This document shows, in pieces, positions 12,455 through 24,000 of a DNA stretch of 36,095 nt (position 1 is its first letter; every line of letters starts with the position of its first letter). The position numbers and the translations under genes were made by a program. The stretch lies in NCBI GenBank assembly GCA_023511585.1, contig JAIMBF010000023.1, positions 1 to 36,095 of the forward strand, given 5' to 3'. The notes below the pieces were generated by a model. That model saw only the letters and a program-made list of their open reading frames with translations, ran no database searches and had not been told where the DNA came from. Source of the DNA: Terriglobia bacterium. GTDB taxonomy: Bacteria; Pseudomonadota; Alphaproteobacteria; Acetobacterales; Acetobacteraceae.

Positions 12455-13491
12455 CCGCTTTCTCCCAGAAAATCTCGCAAGAGAGGGATCAAGGGCCGAT
12501 CCGCCGGCGGCATGGGATAATCCGCAAGCCGTTCCGGCCGCACCCATGCCAGGGCTTGCCCTTCCCGCGGCTTGGGCATGCCGTTCCAACGCCGACAGAG
12601 ATAAAGCGGCATCAGCAAATGGAAGTGCGCATAGCGATGCGAGGCAAAGCTGAAGGGCGCGAGGCAGGCGGCGGAGACCTCGATGCCGAGTTCTTCCTTG
12701 AGCTCGCGGATCAGTGCGTCTTCCGGGGTTTCCGCGGCTTGCACCTTGCCGCCCGGAAACTCCCAGAGCCCGGCGAAGGCTTTGCCTTCCGGGCGGCGGG
12801 CGAGCAGGATGCGGTGGTCGCGATCGAGCAATGCGCAGGCGGCAACCAGAACCAGCGGCAGGCTTTGGCCGACCTCGGCCGAGCCGGCGGCGGCGCCCGC
12901 CTCGGGATGGGGGTGGCCGAACAAATCCTCGCGCGTGGCCTCAAACCGCAGCACGGTGCGTTCCGCCCCGCGGGCCAGGAAGGTTTGCAGCCCCGTGCCG
13001 ATCAGCCGAAAGCCGATGCGGCGCAAGACGGCGGCCGAGGCGGCGTTGTCGGTGGCGACCGATGCCTCCAGCCGCTCGAGATCGAGATTTGCCAGCGCCC
13101 AGCGTGCGAGTTTGCCGGCAGCCTCGGAGGCAATGCCCTGCCCCCAGAAGCGCCGCCCCACCCAATAGCCCAATCGCCCCGTGCGGGCGGCTTTATCGAG
13201 GCGCAAGCCGACGCCGCCGAGCAGAACCTCCTGCTGATTTTCCTTGCCGGTGACGGCGAGATGATAGGCGGTGCCGACGGCAAGCTCGGCGCGTGAGGAG
13301 GCGATCCAGGCATCGGCGCGCTCGCGCGGATACGGGAAGGGGACTTCGGCAAGCGATCGGCAGACTTCCCAGTCGTTGATGAGGCGGTGCAAAGGCGCCG
13401 CATCTTCCGGGCGAAACGGGCGCAGCAAGAGGCGCTCGGTCGCGAGCGGCGCGAAGGAGGCATCGGCATCGGGGGCGAGGGATTCGTCCAT
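12451..13491 (-). CDS. GNAT acetyltransferase fused to a Nudix (MutT-like) hydrolase
   Basis: A 346-residue two-domain protein. Residues 17-185 form a RimJ/RimL-type GNAT domain (TERLLLRPFRPEDA, the acetyl-CoA loop RRFWGQGIASEA at 113-124, and NAASAAVLRRIGFRLIG). Residues 213-345 form a Nudix domain with a perfect Nudix box at 248-270: G-x5-E-x7-REL-x-EELGI. The Nudix part resembles MutT, which removes 8-oxo-dGTP. The linker is Ala/Gly-rich. I start at the ATG at 13491; the longer frame reaches into argJ without homology. It lies 29 bases after argJ and overlaps cinA by four bases. Fusion of protein acetylation with nucleotide sanitising is seen in relatives, but its logic is unknown. Confidence 0.9.
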   Translation of the reverse strand: MDESLAPDADASFAPLATERLLLRPFRPEDAAPLHRLINDWEVCRSLAEVPFPYPRERADAWIASSRAELAVGTAYHLAVTGKENQQEVLLGGVGLRLDKAARTGRLGYWVGRRFWGQGIASEAAGKLARWALANLDLERLEASVATDNAASAAVLRRIGFRLIGTGLQTFLARGAERTVLRFEATREDLFGHPHPEAGAAAGSAEVGQSLPLVLVAACALLDRDHRILLARRPEGKAFAGLWEFPGGKVQAAETPEDALIRELKEELGIEVSAACLAPFSFASHRYAHFHLLMPLYLCRRWNGMPKPREGQALAWVRPERLADYPMPPADRPLIPLLRDFLGESG

Positions 13492-13520
13492 AGGGGCGCG
13501 GTTATTCTCCTGGCACGGCC

Positions 13521-14750
13521 TCAGCTGCGGTAACTGCCGTTGATGTCGATATACCCATGCGTCAGATCGCAGGTCCATACCCTCGCCCGGCCGCGCCCAA
13601 GGCCGAGATCCACGGCGATTTCCACTTCCCGCCCGCGCATGTGAGCAATCACGGGGGTTTCATCATAGCCTTCCACCACGCCGCCGCCGCGCGCCATCCA
13701 GACCCCGCCGATTGCGACCGAGAGCCGGTCGCGCTCCACGGGCTCGCCCGCTTTGCCCACCGCCATGACGATCCGGCCCCAATTGGCATCTTCTCCCGCA
13801 ACGGCGGTTTTCACCAGCGGCGAATTGGCGATCGCCATGCCGATGCGGTGCGCCGAGCGGTTGGAGATTGCGCCGGAGACATCGATGCGGATCAGCTTCT
13901 GTGCGCCTTCGCCGTCGCGCACAACGCGGAGGGCCAGATCCAGCAGCACCTCTTCGAGCTTGGCCGCGAAATCGGCAAGCACGGCCCCGCCTGCCTCCGG
14001 CACGCGCGGATGCTCGGCCTGCGCGGTGGCGAAGGCGAGAACCATGTCGCTGGTGGAGGTGTCGGAATCCACGGTGGTGCAGTTGAAGCTTCGGTTGACG
14101 CCGCGACGCAGGGCGGCTTGCAGGGCCGGGGCCGGGATCGCGGCATCGGTGAAGAGAAAGCAGAGCAGGGTGGCCATATTGGGCGCGATCATGCCGCTGC
14201 CCTTGGCAATGCCGGTGATCCGCACTTCGGTCTCGCCGATGCGCGCGATGCGGGTTGCGGCTTTGGGGAAGGTGTCGGTGGTCATGATCGCGCGCGCCGC
14301 CGCTTCCCAGCCGTCGGACCGGAGCTCCTTGGCGATTTGCGGGAGCGCGGCGGTGATGCGCGCATGCGGCAAGACCTCGCCGATCACGCCGGTAGAGGCC
14401 TGAAAGACCTCTTGGGCGGGGCAATCCAAGAGTGCGGCGACCGCGACCGCGATCTCCCGGCAGGCTTCCGCGCCGGCTGCGCCGGTAAAGACGTTGGCAT
14501 TCCCGGCGTTGACCACCAAGGCGCGCGCACGGCCGCCCTGAAGGGCGGCGCGCGACCAGTCCACCGGGGCGCCGGTGCAGCGATTACGGGTGAAGACGCC
14601 GGCGGCTTGGGTGCCGGGAGCGAGCTCCACCAACAAGAGATCGGGCCGGTTTCGATAACGGATGCCGGTGGCGGCAACGCCGAGGCGCACCCCCGAAAGC
14701 GGGGGAAGCGCCGGCAACGGTACCGCAAGCGGGGAAAGCGGCAGGTCCAT
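13521..14750 (-). CDS. argJ: Bifunctional glutamate N-acetyltransferase/amino-acid acetyltransferase ArgJ
   Basis: A 409-residue ArgJ, the Ntn-type enzyme that recycles the acetyl group from N-acetylornithine to glutamate in arginine biosynthesis. The self-cleavage site is present as KGSGMIAPNMAT followed by LL, with the nucleophile Thr194 after Ala193. The oxyanion-region TGVIG (120-124), NAGNANV (81-87) and the C-terminal DLTHGYIDINGSYRS are canonical. The length is standard. It is 41 bases downstream of ppiC and 29 bases upstream of the GNAT-Nudix gene on the same strand, a likely operon. Cytoplasmic. Confidence 0.96.
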   Translation of the reverse strand: MDLPLSPLAVPLPALPPLSGVRLGVAATGIRYRNRPDLLLVELAPGTQAAGVFTRNRCTGAPVDWSRAALQGGRARALVVNAGNANVFTGAAGAEACREIAVAVAALLDCPAQEVFQASTGVIGEVLPHARITAALPQIAKELRSDGWEAAARAIMTTDTFPKAATRIARIGETEVRITGIAKGSGMIAPNMATLLCFLFTDAAIPAPALQAALRRGVNRSFNCTTVDSDTSTSDMVLAFATAQAEHPRVPEAGGAVLADFAAKLEEVLLDLALRVVRDGEGAQKLIRIDVSGAISNRSAHRIGMAIANSPLVKTAVAGEDANWGRIVMAVGKAGEPVERDRLSVAIGGVWMARGGGVVEGYDETPVIAHMRGREVEIAVDLGLGRGRARVWTCDLTHGYIDINGSYRS

Positions 14751-14791
14751 GCTCTTGCCTTTGCCTTCGCGGTCTCGCAGGGGGGCGCTTT

Positions 14792-15760
14792 TTATTTGCC
14801 GGCAGGCCCGCTCGGCGCCGCGGCGGCGGGCGGAGGCGGCGGTTCGGCCTTGTCGGTGGGGCGAATGGGCGAGCCGTCCGGGTTGAACTTCTCCACTTTC
14901 ACCCCGTTCAGCGCCTCTTGCACCAGCTTCTGCACGCCTTGCTGAATGAGCTGTTGGCGCAGCTCATCATGCGTCTGCGCATAGGTCGGCGGCGGGTTCT
15001 GGCGCCGTTCCAGCACCTGAATGATGTGCCAACCGTACTGCGTATGCACCGGTTTTTCCGTGAACTGGCCGGGTTTGAGCGCAAAGGCGGCCTCGGCGAA
15101 TTCCGGGATCATCTCGGATTTTTTGAAAAAGCCCAAATCTCCGCCCTGGGCGGCGGCGGGATCGGTGCTGTATTTCTTAGCGAGGGTAGCGAAATCCGCC
15201 CCGGCCTTAAGTTCGGCGATGACCTTTTCGGCCTCTTTTTCGCTGCCGACCAGAATGTGCCGGGCGTGCACCTCCACCTCTCCGGGTTTGTTAGCATATT
15301 CTTTGTCGTACAAGGCCCGGATCGCCTGCTCGTTGATGGAGGGGCCGAGTTCGCGCGCCACGTAAGCGCTGCTTAAGGCGTTGTTGGCAGCGTTCGCCAT
15401 TTGGCTTGCCACCGCGGGGTTTTTGTCCAGCCCCTGTTTGCGCGCCGCCTGCACCAAGGCTTGGCGTTCCACCAATTGATCGAGCACCATGGAATAGAGC
15501 GCCTGGCGCGGCAGGTTGTGAAACTCGGGCGGCAGTTCGTGGAACATCGCTTCGACGTCGCTCAAATGCAAAGTATCCGACCCCACCTTTGCCACAACGG
15601 GATCCGCGGCGGGGCCGCTTGCCGGCGCCGGCGACGCGGCGTTTCCCGCCCCTTGGGCCTGCGGAGGCGAGGGCTGGGCGGGCGGCGATTGTGCCAGCGC
15701 CGCCCCGGAAAGGCAGAGCAGCACCGCGCAGGCGGAGGCGGGAAAGAATGTCAAGCGCAT
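14792..15760 (-). CDS. Periplasmic parvulin-type peptidyl-prolyl isomerase
   Basis: A 322-residue PpiC/SurA-like foldase. A signal peptide MRLTFFPASACAVLLCLSG is followed by AALA and then QS, with likely cleavage after Ala23. A Pro/Ala/Gln-rich linker (24-55), a SurA-N-like helical region (about 60-150) and the parvulin domain (about 160-255) follow, the last with VHARHILV, GGDLGFFKKSEMIPEF and YGWHIIQVLE. The tail is Pro/Ala-rich. I start at 15760 because AAGGA lies at normal spacing and this gives a proper signal peptide. It is expected to assist folding of exported and outer-membrane proteins. The neighbouring divergent secA fits an export theme. Confidence 0.92.
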   Translation of the reverse strand: MRLTFFPASACAVLLCLSGAALAQSPPAQPSPPQAQGAGNAASPAPASGPAADPVVAKVGSDTLHLSDVEAMFHELPPEFHNLPRQALYSMVLDQLVERQALVQAARKQGLDKNPAVASQMANAANNALSSAYVARELGPSINEQAIRALYDKEYANKPGEVEVHARHILVGSEKEAEKVIAELKAGADFATLAKKYSTDPAAAQGGDLGFFKKSEMIPEFAEAAFALKPGQFTEKPVHTQYGWHIIQVLERRQNPPPTYAQTHDELRQQLIQQGVQKLVQEALNGVKVEKFNPDGSPIRPTDKAEPPPPPAAAAPSGPAGK

Positions 15761-15849
15761 GGGGGCATTCCTTATATACAAGAAGACTCGATCATATGGC
15801 GGAAGCGGAACGCTCGGGCAAGCCGGCCATCTTCTCGTGAGGGGCTGCG

Positions 15850-15878
15850 TTGACCGGGCGCGCTTGGGGTCTTATGTC
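15850..15878 (+). promoter_or_regulatory. Candidate secA promoter
   Basis: TTGACC (15850-15855), a 17-base spacer and TATGTC (15873-15878). It would give a leader of about 115 bases before the secA ATG at 16000. The 240-base gap also must hold the ppiC promoter on the other strand, for which I see no clear boxes. No SecM-like ORF is evident in the leader. Confidence 0.4.
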
Positions 15879-15999
15879 AGCTACCAGCAGACTCAGGGGT
15901 CAGCGCGCCGAGAGGCCTCCGCTGCGCCTGGGCACGCCGCTTTCTGAAAGGGACAGAGAGCGGTGAAACCAAGAAGTTTTCTCTCCCTTGGAAAGACAC

Positions 16000-18750
16000 A
16001 TGCTTGCCCGTTTCGCTCGTTCTCTTTTCGGCACTGCCAATGACCGCGCATTGAAGGCATATCAGCGTCGCGTTCCGGCGATCAATGCACTGGAGCCGGA
16101 AATGATGGCGCTTTCGGATGAAGCCTTGCGCGGGCGCACGGAGGAGTTTCGGAGGCGCCTGGCGGAGGGTGCCACGCTCGATGACCTCTTGGTGGAAGCC
16201 TTTGCGACCGTGCGGGAGGCGGCGCGGCGCACGCTCGGGCTTCGCCATTTCGATGTGCAGCTGGTCGGCGGCATGGTGCTGCATGACGGCAAGATCGCCG
16301 AGATGAAAACCGGCGAAGGCAAAACCTTGGTGGCCGTCCTGCCGGTATATTTGAACGCATTGACCGGCAAAGGCGTACACGTGGTGACGGTGAACGACTA
16401 CCTGGCGCGCCGCGACGCCGAGTGGATGGGCCATATTTACAATTTCCTCGGCCTTTCCGTGGGCGTGATCGTTCACGGTTTGGACGATAACGAACGGCGC
16501 GCCGCCTATGCCGCCGACGTGACTTACGGAACGAACAACGAATTCGGCTTCGACTATTTGCGCGACAATATGAAATTCCGCCTGGAGGATATGGTCCAGC
16601 GCGAGTTTTATTACGCCATCGTCGACGAGGTTGACTCCATTCTTATCGACGAGGCGCGCACGCCTTTGATTATTTCGGGACCGGCCGAAGATTCCTCGGA
16701 TCTCTATCGGCAGGTGAATGCCATCGTGCGCGAGCTTGTGAAAGATCCCTCGACTTATGAAAAAGACGAGAAGTTCCGCACCGTTTCGCTGACCGAAAAC
16801 GGGGTGGAGATTATCGAGGAGAAGCTTCGCGAACACGGGATTATCACCGAGGGTAGCCTTTACGATCTGGCAAACGTTTCCGTTGTGCATCATGTGCAGC
16901 AAAGCCTGCGCGCGCATACGCTCTTCCAACGCGATACGGACTACATCGTGCGCGGCGATAAGGTGGTGATCGTCGATGAATTCACCGGGCGGATGATGGA
17001 GGGCCGGCGTTATTCCGAAGGGCTGCATCAAGCGCTGGAAGCCAAGGAAGGCGTGCCCATTCAGCAGGAAAACCAGACGCTCGCCTCCATTACCTTTCAA
17101 AACTACTTTCGTCTTTACCCGAAACTTGCCGGCATGACCGGTACGGCCATGACCGAGGCCGACGAGTTTGCCGAGATTTACAAACTCGACGTGGTGGAAA
17201 TTCCCACCAACAAGCCGGTGATCCGCGACGACCAGGACGATGAGGTCTATCGCACGGCGCGGGAAAAATTCGAAGCCGTGGTCAAGCTTATCGAAGAGTG
17301 CCGCGCGCGTTCCCAACCGGTTTTGGTGGGCACGGTGAGCATTGAAAAAAGCGAACAGCTCTCCAGCATTCTGAAAAAGCGCGGGATTCCGCACGCGGTG
17401 CTGAACGCACGTTATCATGAGCAGGAAGCGGAGATTATTGCGCAAGCCGGCGCGCCCGGTGCGGTGACCATTGCCACCAACATGGCCGGCCGCGGCACCG
17501 ACATTAAACTCGGCGGCAATGTCGAGATGCGCATCAAGCGGGAGCTTGCCGACGTTACCGACCCCGAAGAGCGCGAACGACGCATTGCCCAGATCAAAGC
17601 GGAGGTTGCGGAAGCGCACGAAAAAGTGAAGGCCGCGGGCGGGTTGTTCGTGATCGGCACCGAGCGCCATGAAAGCCGACGCATTGATAATCAGTTGCGT
17701 GGGCGTTCCGGTCGGCAGGGAGATCCCGGCGCTTCTCGGTTCTTCCTCTCATTGGAAGATGACCTGATGCGCATTTTCGGCTCCGACCGCCTGGGGGGAA
17801 TGCTGCAGCGGCTGGGCCTGAAGGAGGGCGAGGCGATCGTTCACCCGTGGATCAACAAGGCGTTGGAGAAGGCGCAGAAGAAGGTCGAGGCGCGCAACTT
17901 CGATATGCGCAAGAACGTGCTGCGCTACGACGACGTCATGAACGATCAGCGCAAGGAAGTTTACGCGCAGCGCAAGGAATTCATGCGCGCAACCGACGTT
18001 TCCGAAACCGTTGCGGAAATGCGCGCCGAAGTGATCGCCGCCATGATTGCCCGGCACATTCCCGAGCGTGCGTTTGCCGAACAATGGGACCTCGCGGGGC
18101 TTGCCGAGGACGTGCGGCGCCTGCTGAACATGGATCTGCCGATTGCGGAGTGGGGAAAGGAAGAAGGTCTCGACGAAAACACCTTGCGTGAACGTATTGA
18201 ACTCGCGGCCGAAACCATGATGGCGGCCAAAGCGGCGAATTTCGGCCCGGAGTTGATGCGCTTTATCGAGAAAAGCCTGCTCATTCAGGTGCTCGATCAG
18301 GTCTGGAAGGAGCATCTTTTGGCGCTCGACCATCTGCGCCAGGGCATCGGGCTGCGCGCTTACGGCCAGCGCGACCCGCTCAATGAATTCAAGCGTGAAG
18401 CCTTCATGTTGTTCAACAACATGCTCGACGAACTGAAAGAACGGGTGACGATGTTGCTGGCCCGCGTGGAGCTTGCGCCCGAAGCAGCCCCGCCGGTGTT
18501 CACGCCGCAGCAGCAACCGCTGGAGGAAGTGCATCCCGAGCCGGTCATGGCCGGGGCGGAATGGGAGGCGTTCGAGCCCACCCCGCCGCCGCCGGTGCAG
18601 AATCTGCAAGCCTCCACCCCCTCGCAAACCGTGCGCCACGCCGCGCCGGATCCGACGGATCCCAGCACTTGGGCCTCAACGCCCCGCAATGCGCCTTGCC
18701 CGTGCGGTTCCGGCAAGAAGTTCAAGCATTGCCACGGCCGCGTCGCCTAG
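16000..18750 (+). CDS. secA: Protein translocase ATPase SecA
   Basis: A 916-residue SecA, the motor that drives unfolded proteins through SecYEG. The start [11 protein letters not shown] at 16000 follows GGAAAG. Walker A is MKTGEGKT (102-109) and the DEAD-equivalent DEVD is at 209-212. Further landmarks are the [14 protein letters not shown] segment, the [21 protein letters not shown] motor motif and the helical scaffold and wing domains. The C-terminus after a variable Pro-rich linker ends in the zinc-binding SEC-C motif [18 protein letters not shown], which contacts SecB and ribosomes. It is complete and of normal length. Divergent from the foldase gene ppiC. Confidence 0.98.
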   Translation: MLARFARSLFGTANDRALKAYQRRVPAINALEPEMMALSDEALRGRTEEFRRRLAEGATLDDLLVEAFATVREAARRTLGLRHFDVQLVGGMVLHDGKIAEMKTGEGKTLVAVLPVYLNALTGKGVHVVTVNDYLARRDAEWMGHIYNFLGLSVGVIVHGLDDNERRAAYAADVTYGTNNEFGFDYLRDNMKFRLEDMVQREFYYAIVDEVDSILIDEARTPLIISGPAEDSSDLYRQVNAIVRELVKDPSTYEKDEKFRTVSLTENGVEIIEEKLREHGIITEGSLYDLANVSVVHHVQQSLRAHTLFQRDTDYIVRGDKVVIVDEFTGRMMEGRRYSEGLHQALEAKEGVPIQQENQTLASITFQNYFRLYPKLAGMTGTAMTEADEFAEIYKLDVVEIPTNKPVIRDDQDDEVYRTAREKFEAVVKLIEECRARSQPVLVGTVSIEKSEQLSSILKKRGIPHAVLNARYHEQEAEIIAQAGAPGAVTIATNMAGRGTDIKLGGNVEMRIKRELADVTDPEERERRIAQIKAEVAEAHEKVKAAGGLFVIGTERHESRRIDNQLRGRSGRQGDPGASRFFLSLEDDLMRIFGSDRLGGMLQRLGLKEGEAIVHPWINKALEKAQKKVEARNFDMRKNVLRYDDVMNDQRKEVYAQRKEFMRATDVSETVAEMRAEVIAAMIARHIPERAFAEQWDLAGLAEDVRRLLNMDLPIAEWGKEEGLDENTLRERIELAAETMMAAKAANFGPELMRFIEKSLLIQVLDQVWKEHLLALDHLRQGIGLRAYGQRDPLNEFKREAFMLFNNMLDELKERVTMLLARVELAPEAAPPVFTPQQQPLEEVHPEPVMAGAEWEAFEPTPPPPVQNLQASTPSQTVRHAAPDPTDPSTWASTPRNAPCPCGSGKKFKHCHGRVA

Positions 18751-18859
18751 GCCCGGAATCCGCGAATGGCAAAGCCAGGCTTCGCCCGACTTTCGCGCGC
18801 GCGGCTTGCCGAGCGCCGATGAGAGCCATCCGCTGCTTGCACTTGCGGGCTTGCATGAT

Positions 18860-18887
18860 TTGGGTCAATTCTTACCCGGTTTATATG
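18860..18887 (+). promoter_or_regulatory. Candidate promoter of acetyl-CoA synthetase
   Basis: TTGGGT (18860-18865), a 16-base spacer and TATATG (18882-18887) in the 173-base gap between secA and acs. An inverted repeat ACCCGG/CCGGGT (about 18874-18900) surrounds the -10 box, which might be an operator or part of the secA terminator. Confidence 0.35.
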
Positions 18888-18923
18888 TTCTAGACCGGGT
18901 CTGAAGAGGCCAGGAGGAGACGC

Positions 18924-20858
18924 ATGCCCGACGAAACGGTGATTCCCGTCAAGCCCGAAATTGCCGCGAAAGCGCATGTCAACAAAGCCACCTATCAGGC
19001 CATGCGGGAACGCGCCGAACGCGATCCGGACGGATTCTGGGCCGAGCAGGCGCGCCGGATTCCGTGGATCAAGCCGCCGACCAAGATCAAGAACGCAAGC
19101 TTTGAGGGGGATGTCTCCATCAAATGGTTCGAGGACGGGGTGCTGAACGCCTCGGCCGTCTGCTTGGACCAGCATTTGGCGAAGCGCGGCGATCAGACCG
19201 CGATTATCTGGGAAGGCGACGAACCGGACATGCACAAGACGCTCACCTATCGTGAGCTTCACGAGCAGGTCTGTCGCTTGGCCAATGTGTTGAAATCGCT
19301 CGGCGTGAAAAAAGGCGATCGGGTGACGATCTACCTGCCCATGGTTCCCGAAATCGCCGTGGCCATGCTGGCTTGCGCGCGCATCGGCGCGATCCATTCG
19401 GTGGTCTTCGGCGGATTTTCCCCCGATAGCCTGGCCGGGCGCATTCAGGATTGCGGCGCGCGCCTGTTGATCACCGCCGATGAGGGCCGCCGCGGCGGGC
19501 GGCGGATTGCGCTCAAGGCCAATGTCGATGAGGCGCTGAAGAGCTGTCCCGAGGTGCGCGATGTCTTGGTGGTTTCCGTCACCGGGGCAAAAGTGCCGAT
19601 GCAGGCCGGGCGCGATCATGATTATGCCGCGCTGATGGCAAAGGCTTCTGCGGACTGCCCGGCGGAGCCGATGAACGCCGAGGATCCGCTGTTCATTCTT
19701 TACACCTCCGGCAGCACGGGCAAGCCGAAAGGAGCATTGCATACGATCGGCGGTTATCTGGTCTGGGCGAGTTTCACCCACGAGCTGGTCTTCGACTACC
19801 ACCCGGGAGAGGTGTATTGGTGCACCGCCGATGTGGGCTGGGTGACCGGACACACGTATATCGTGTACGGGCCGCTGGCGAACGGGGCCATTACCGTGAT
19901 GTTCGAAGGCGTGCCGAACTACCCGGATAGCTCGCGGTTCTGGCAGGTGGTCGATAAGCACAAGGTGAACATCTTCTACACCGCGCCCACCGCCATCCGT
20001 GCCTTGATGCGGGAAGGCGAGGCGCCGGTGAAGCGCACCTCGCGCAAAACCCTTCGCATTCTGGGCACCGTGGGTGAGCCGATCAACCCCGAGGCTTGGC
20101 TTTGGTACTATCGGGTGGTGGGGGAAGAACGTTGCCCGATTGTGGATACCTGGTGGCAAACCGAAACCGGCGGGATTTTGATCTCACCGGTGCCGGGGGC
20201 CGTGGATTTGAAGCCCGGCAGCGCGACTTTGCCTTTGCCCGGCGTCAAACCGGTGATCGTCAATGCCGACGGCCAGGTTCTGCACGGAGCCGCCGAGGGG
20301 AATCTCTGCATCGCCGAGCCTTGGCCCGGCATTATGCGCACCGTCTTCGGTGATCATGCCCGATTTGTGCAGACCTATTTCTCCACCTATAAGGGCCTCT
20401 ATTTCACCGGCGACGGCGCGCGTCGCGACGCGGATGGCTATTACTGGATCACCGGCCGCGTGGATGATGTGCTGAACGTTTCCGGCCACCGGCTCGGCAC
20501 CGCCGAGATCGAAAGTGCCTTGGTGGCGCATCCCAAGGTGGCGGAGGCGGCCGTTGTCGGTTTTCCGCACGATCTCAAGGGGCAGGGCATTTATTGTTAC
20601 GTTACGCTCAAGGTCGGGGTCGAGCCTTCGGAAGCGTTGCGGCAGGAATTGGTGGCCTGGGTGCGCCGCGAGATCGGGGCGATTGCCACACCGGATGTGA
20701 TCCAATGGGCCCCGGCGCTGCCGAAAACCCGAAGCGGCAAGATCATGCGGCGGATTTTGCGCAAGATCGCCGCCAACGAAACGGACAACCTCGGCGATGT
20801 CTCGACGCTCGCCGATCCGACCGTTGTGCAGGATCTGGTGCAAAACCGCGCCGCTTGA
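18924..20858 (+). CDS. acs: Acetyl-CoA synthetase (AMP-forming)
   Basis: A 644-residue ANL-family enzyme that activates acetate to acetyl-CoA through acetyl-AMP. The core AMP-binding motif [11 protein letters not shown] is at 260-270; [15 protein letters not shown] (160-174), the [16 protein letters not shown] region and TWWQTETGG are all diagnostic of Acs. Lys606 in [15 protein letters not shown] is the conserved C-terminal lysine that is controlled by reversible acetylation. The ATG follows AGGAGGAGA. It stands alone between secA and the large flavoprotein and has its own promoter candidate. Full length, no anomalies. Confidence 0.97.
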   Translation: MPDETVIPVKPEIAAKAHVNKATYQAMRERAERDPDGFWAEQARRIPWIKPPTKIKNASFEGDVSIKWFEDGVLNASAVCLDQHLAKRGDQTAIIWEGDEPDMHKTLTYRELHEQVCRLANVLKSLGVKKGDRVTIYLPMVPEIAVAMLACARIGAIHSVVFGGFSPDSLAGRIQDCGARLLITADEGRRGGRRIALKANVDEALKSCPEVRDVLVVSVTGAKVPMQAGRDHDYAALMAKASADCPAEPMNAEDPLFILYTSGSTGKPKGALHTIGGYLVWASFTHELVFDYHPGEVYWCTADVGWVTGHTYIVYGPLANGAITVMFEGVPNYPDSSRFWQVVDKHKVNIFYTAPTAIRALMREGEAPVKRTSRKTLRILGTVGEPINPEAWLWYYRVVGEERCPIVDTWWQTETGGILISPVPGAVDLKPGSATLPLPGVKPVIVNADGQVLHGAAEGNLCIAEPWPGIMRTVFGDHARFVQTYFSTYKGLYFTGDGARRDADGYYWITGRVDDVLNVSGHRLGTAEIESALVAHPKVAEAAVVGFPHDLKGQGIYCYVTLKVGVEPSEALRQELVAWVRREIGAIATPDVIQWAPALPKTRSGKIMRRILRKIAANETDNLGDVSTLADPTVVQDLVQNRAA

Positions 20859-20933
20859 GGCTTGCCCATCGTTTCGGAGGAAATTGTTCCGGGAAGCAGG
20901 AGAAGTTTGCCCGCGTCTTGCCAGGATGCTTGC

Positions 20934-20962
20934 TTGCCGATAACGTAAGCAATACTTTACAT
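20934..20962 (+). promoter_or_regulatory. AT-rich promoter region of the large flavoprotein gene
   Basis: Bases 20930-21010 are markedly AT-rich against a GC-rich background. TTGCCG (20934-20939), a 17-base spacer and TTACAT (20957-20962) is the best box pair; overlapping TATATCTTTATAG sequence offers alternatives. The leader to the ATG at 21029 is about 60 bases. I see no convincing terminator for acs in 20859-20933. Confidence 0.35.
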
Positions 20963-21028
20963 ATATCTTTATAGCACTCCGGCGATGCTCTATCTTTTCA
21001 TTGCATCGCAACATAGGGTTCTGAGTCG

Positions 21029-24000
21029 ATGAACGATGCTGCCTTGGCCCCGTCTTTGGGCTTTCGCTTCAGCTTTGCCGAGCTCGCCACGCGCGAGGGC
21101 TTGATCCGCTTGGATCGCGTTTTTCTTGAGCGGCTTGCCGAGGCGGATCCGGCCCTGCATGCCCGCCTGCTGGCGGCGCGAGCCGAGCCGGACGCTCTGG
21201 GGGCGAAGGCGGAGGGGATGCTGCTGGTGGATCTCGGCCCGCACCTTGAGGCGTTTCTCGGCGAATTGTTCGGCATCGAGGCGGACCTTGCGGCCTTGGC
21301 CCGGCGCACGCAGGACTTGGACCCCATCCACAGCTGCAAGCGCCTCTTCGTGCAGCGCCAAGCGGTGAAGAAATACCCCGATGCTTCCGGATTGGACGGC
21401 CCGGCGCTGGCGGAGGCGCTCGGCGCCCGCATGGGTGAGCCGATCACGGAAGCGGCATTTGCGGCGCATGTGGCGCGTTGGGAAACGGCGAAAGACACCG
21501 AGGCCTTGGACCTTGCCATGCGTTACGCGGCATGGGCGACGCTCACGCCCGAGGGCCAAGCGCGGCATGGCAAAGGCACGTTGTTCAAAGTGCCTCATAA
21601 GGTTGATCCGCAGAGGCTCATTCCTTTGGAAACCATCACACGCGACGGCGTGGAAATGCTGCGCCTGCCGGAAAGCCGCCGGCGCGAGCGCGACGGATTT
21701 GCGCTGACGGATCCGGGGATGAACGAGCAGCAGGCGCTGGATCAGATGAACTACTGCATCTGGTGCCACACGCAGGAGAAGGATTCCTGCTCCAAAGGCC
21801 TGAAGGATCGCAAAACCGGGGCGTATCAGAAATCCCCCTTCGGCGTCACGCTGACCGGCTGCCCGCTGGAAGAAAAAATCAGCGAGATGCACACGCTCCG
21901 GGCACAAGGCTCGGTGCTCGGCGCCTTTGCCACGATCGTGGTGGATAACCCCATGCTGGCGGCGACGGGGCATCGGATTTGCAACGATTGCATGAAGGCC
22001 TGCATCTATCAAAAGCAGGAGCCGGTGGACATTCCCCAGGCGGAAACCGCGATCCTGCGCGATGTGCTGGGTTTGCCCTGGGGGTTTGAAATTTATTATC
22101 TTCTCGCGCGTTGGAACCCCCTTAATCTGCGCCGCCCGCTGCCCAAGCCGGAGTCCGGGCATGCGGTCTTGGTGGTGGGGCTCGGCCCAGCCGGATTTAC
22201 CTTGGCGCACCATCTGCTGAATGACGGGCACACCGTGGTTGCGGTGGATGGTTTGAAGATCGAGCCGCTGGGCTTTGATCCTAAAACTCCTATCCGTGAT
22301 ACGGAAGCCCTGTTTGAGAGCCTAGATGACCGCATTATGGCCGGGTTCGGCGGCGTGGCGGAATACGGCATCACCGTTCGCTGGAATAAAAACTACCTCA
22401 AATTGATCCGCCTTTTGCTCGAGCGGCGGGAAAATTTCGCCGCTTTCGGCGGCGTGCGCTTCGGTGGCGGGGCGACCCTTTCCATCGACGATGCCTGGGC
22501 GATGGGTTTTGACCACATCGCGCTTTGCCTAGGCGCCGGGCGGCCGACCGTCTTGGATATTCCCAACGGGCTGGCACGCGGCGTGCGCCAGGCTTCGGAC
22601 TTTTTGATGGCCCTGCAATTGACCGGCGCGGCCAAACGTTCGTCCATCGCCAATCTGCAGCTGCGTCTGCCGGTGGTGGTGATCGGCGGCGGCTTGACCG
22701 CGATTGATGCCGCAACCGAAAGCCTCGCTTATTACGTTCGCCAGGTGGAGAAATTTGCCGCGCGCTACCACGCTTTGGTGGCCGAGCGCGGCGAGGCCGC
22801 GGTGCGCGCGGACTGGACCGAGGAAGACGCCGCAATTGCCAAGGAGTATCTTGCCCATGCCGAAGCCATTGCGGCGGAGCGCAAACGCGCGGCCGAAGAG
22901 GGCTGTGCGCCGCGATTTGCCCCGCTGCTGCAGGCGTGGGGTGGGGCGACCATTGCCTATCGGCGCCGCTTGATCGAATCTCCTTCCTACACGCTCAACC
23001 ATGAGGAAGTGGCCAAAGCCCTGGAAGAAGGGGTGTGTTTTGCCGAAGGGCTGACCCCGGTTGCGGTGGAGGTGGACCGCTTCGGCCATGCCGAAGCGCT
23101 GCGTTGCAAGCGGCCGGATGGGACGGAAGTTCTGCTTCCCGCGCGCGCGATTCTGGTTGCGGCCGGAACCCAGCCCAATACCGTCTTGGCCCGCGAGGAC
23201 GGGCGGATTGAGCTTGACGGCAAATATTTCACCGCCGTCGATGAAAACGGGGAAGTGCAGCACCCCGTGCGCGGGTTTGCCAAACCGGAGCGGGCTTTTG
23301 TGCTGATGCACAAGGCGGCGGACGGCCGCTTTATAAGCTTTTTCGGCGACCTGCATCCGAATTTTTACGGCAACGTGGTCAAGGCCATGGCCAGCGCGCG
23401 CCGCGGCTATCCCGTTCTGTCGGGCGTGTTGTCCAAGCTTCCGCCGAAACCCGCCCAGGCGGTGATCGCGCGTTGCCGCGAGGCGCTGACGGCAAGCGTA
23501 GCGGCCGTGCATCGGCTGACGCCGAACATTGTGGAAGTGGTGATCCGCGCCCCGGCGGCGGCGCGCGCCTTCCGGCCCGGACAATTCTTCCGTCTGCAGA
23601 ACTATGAGACTCTTGCCCCGCGCGTGACGGAGCCGGGTTTCGGCACCACGGTTCTGGCCATGGAAGGCTTGGCCATGACCGGCGCGTGGACGGATCCTGA
23701 AGCCGGGTTGGTTTCCATCATCGCGCTGGAGATGGGCGGGAGTTCGGATCTTTGCGCCTTGCTCAAGCCGGGCGAGCCGGTGGTCTTGATGGGCCCGACC
23801 GGCACACCGACCGAAATTCTGCCGAATGCGACGGTGGTCTTGGTGGGCGGCGGTCTCGGCAACGCGGTTCTGTTCAGTATCGGAGCCGCCTTGCGGGCGA
23901 AAGGCAGCCGCGTGCTCTATGTGGCGGGCTACAAGCACATGATCGATCGCTATAAAGTGGCGGAGATCGAGCGGGCCGCGGATGCCATTCTTTGGTGTTG

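Noticed and set aside
15877-17670. 597-residue minus-strand reading frame
   Set aside because: Antisense to secA; composition rich in His, Phe and Gly with no domain.
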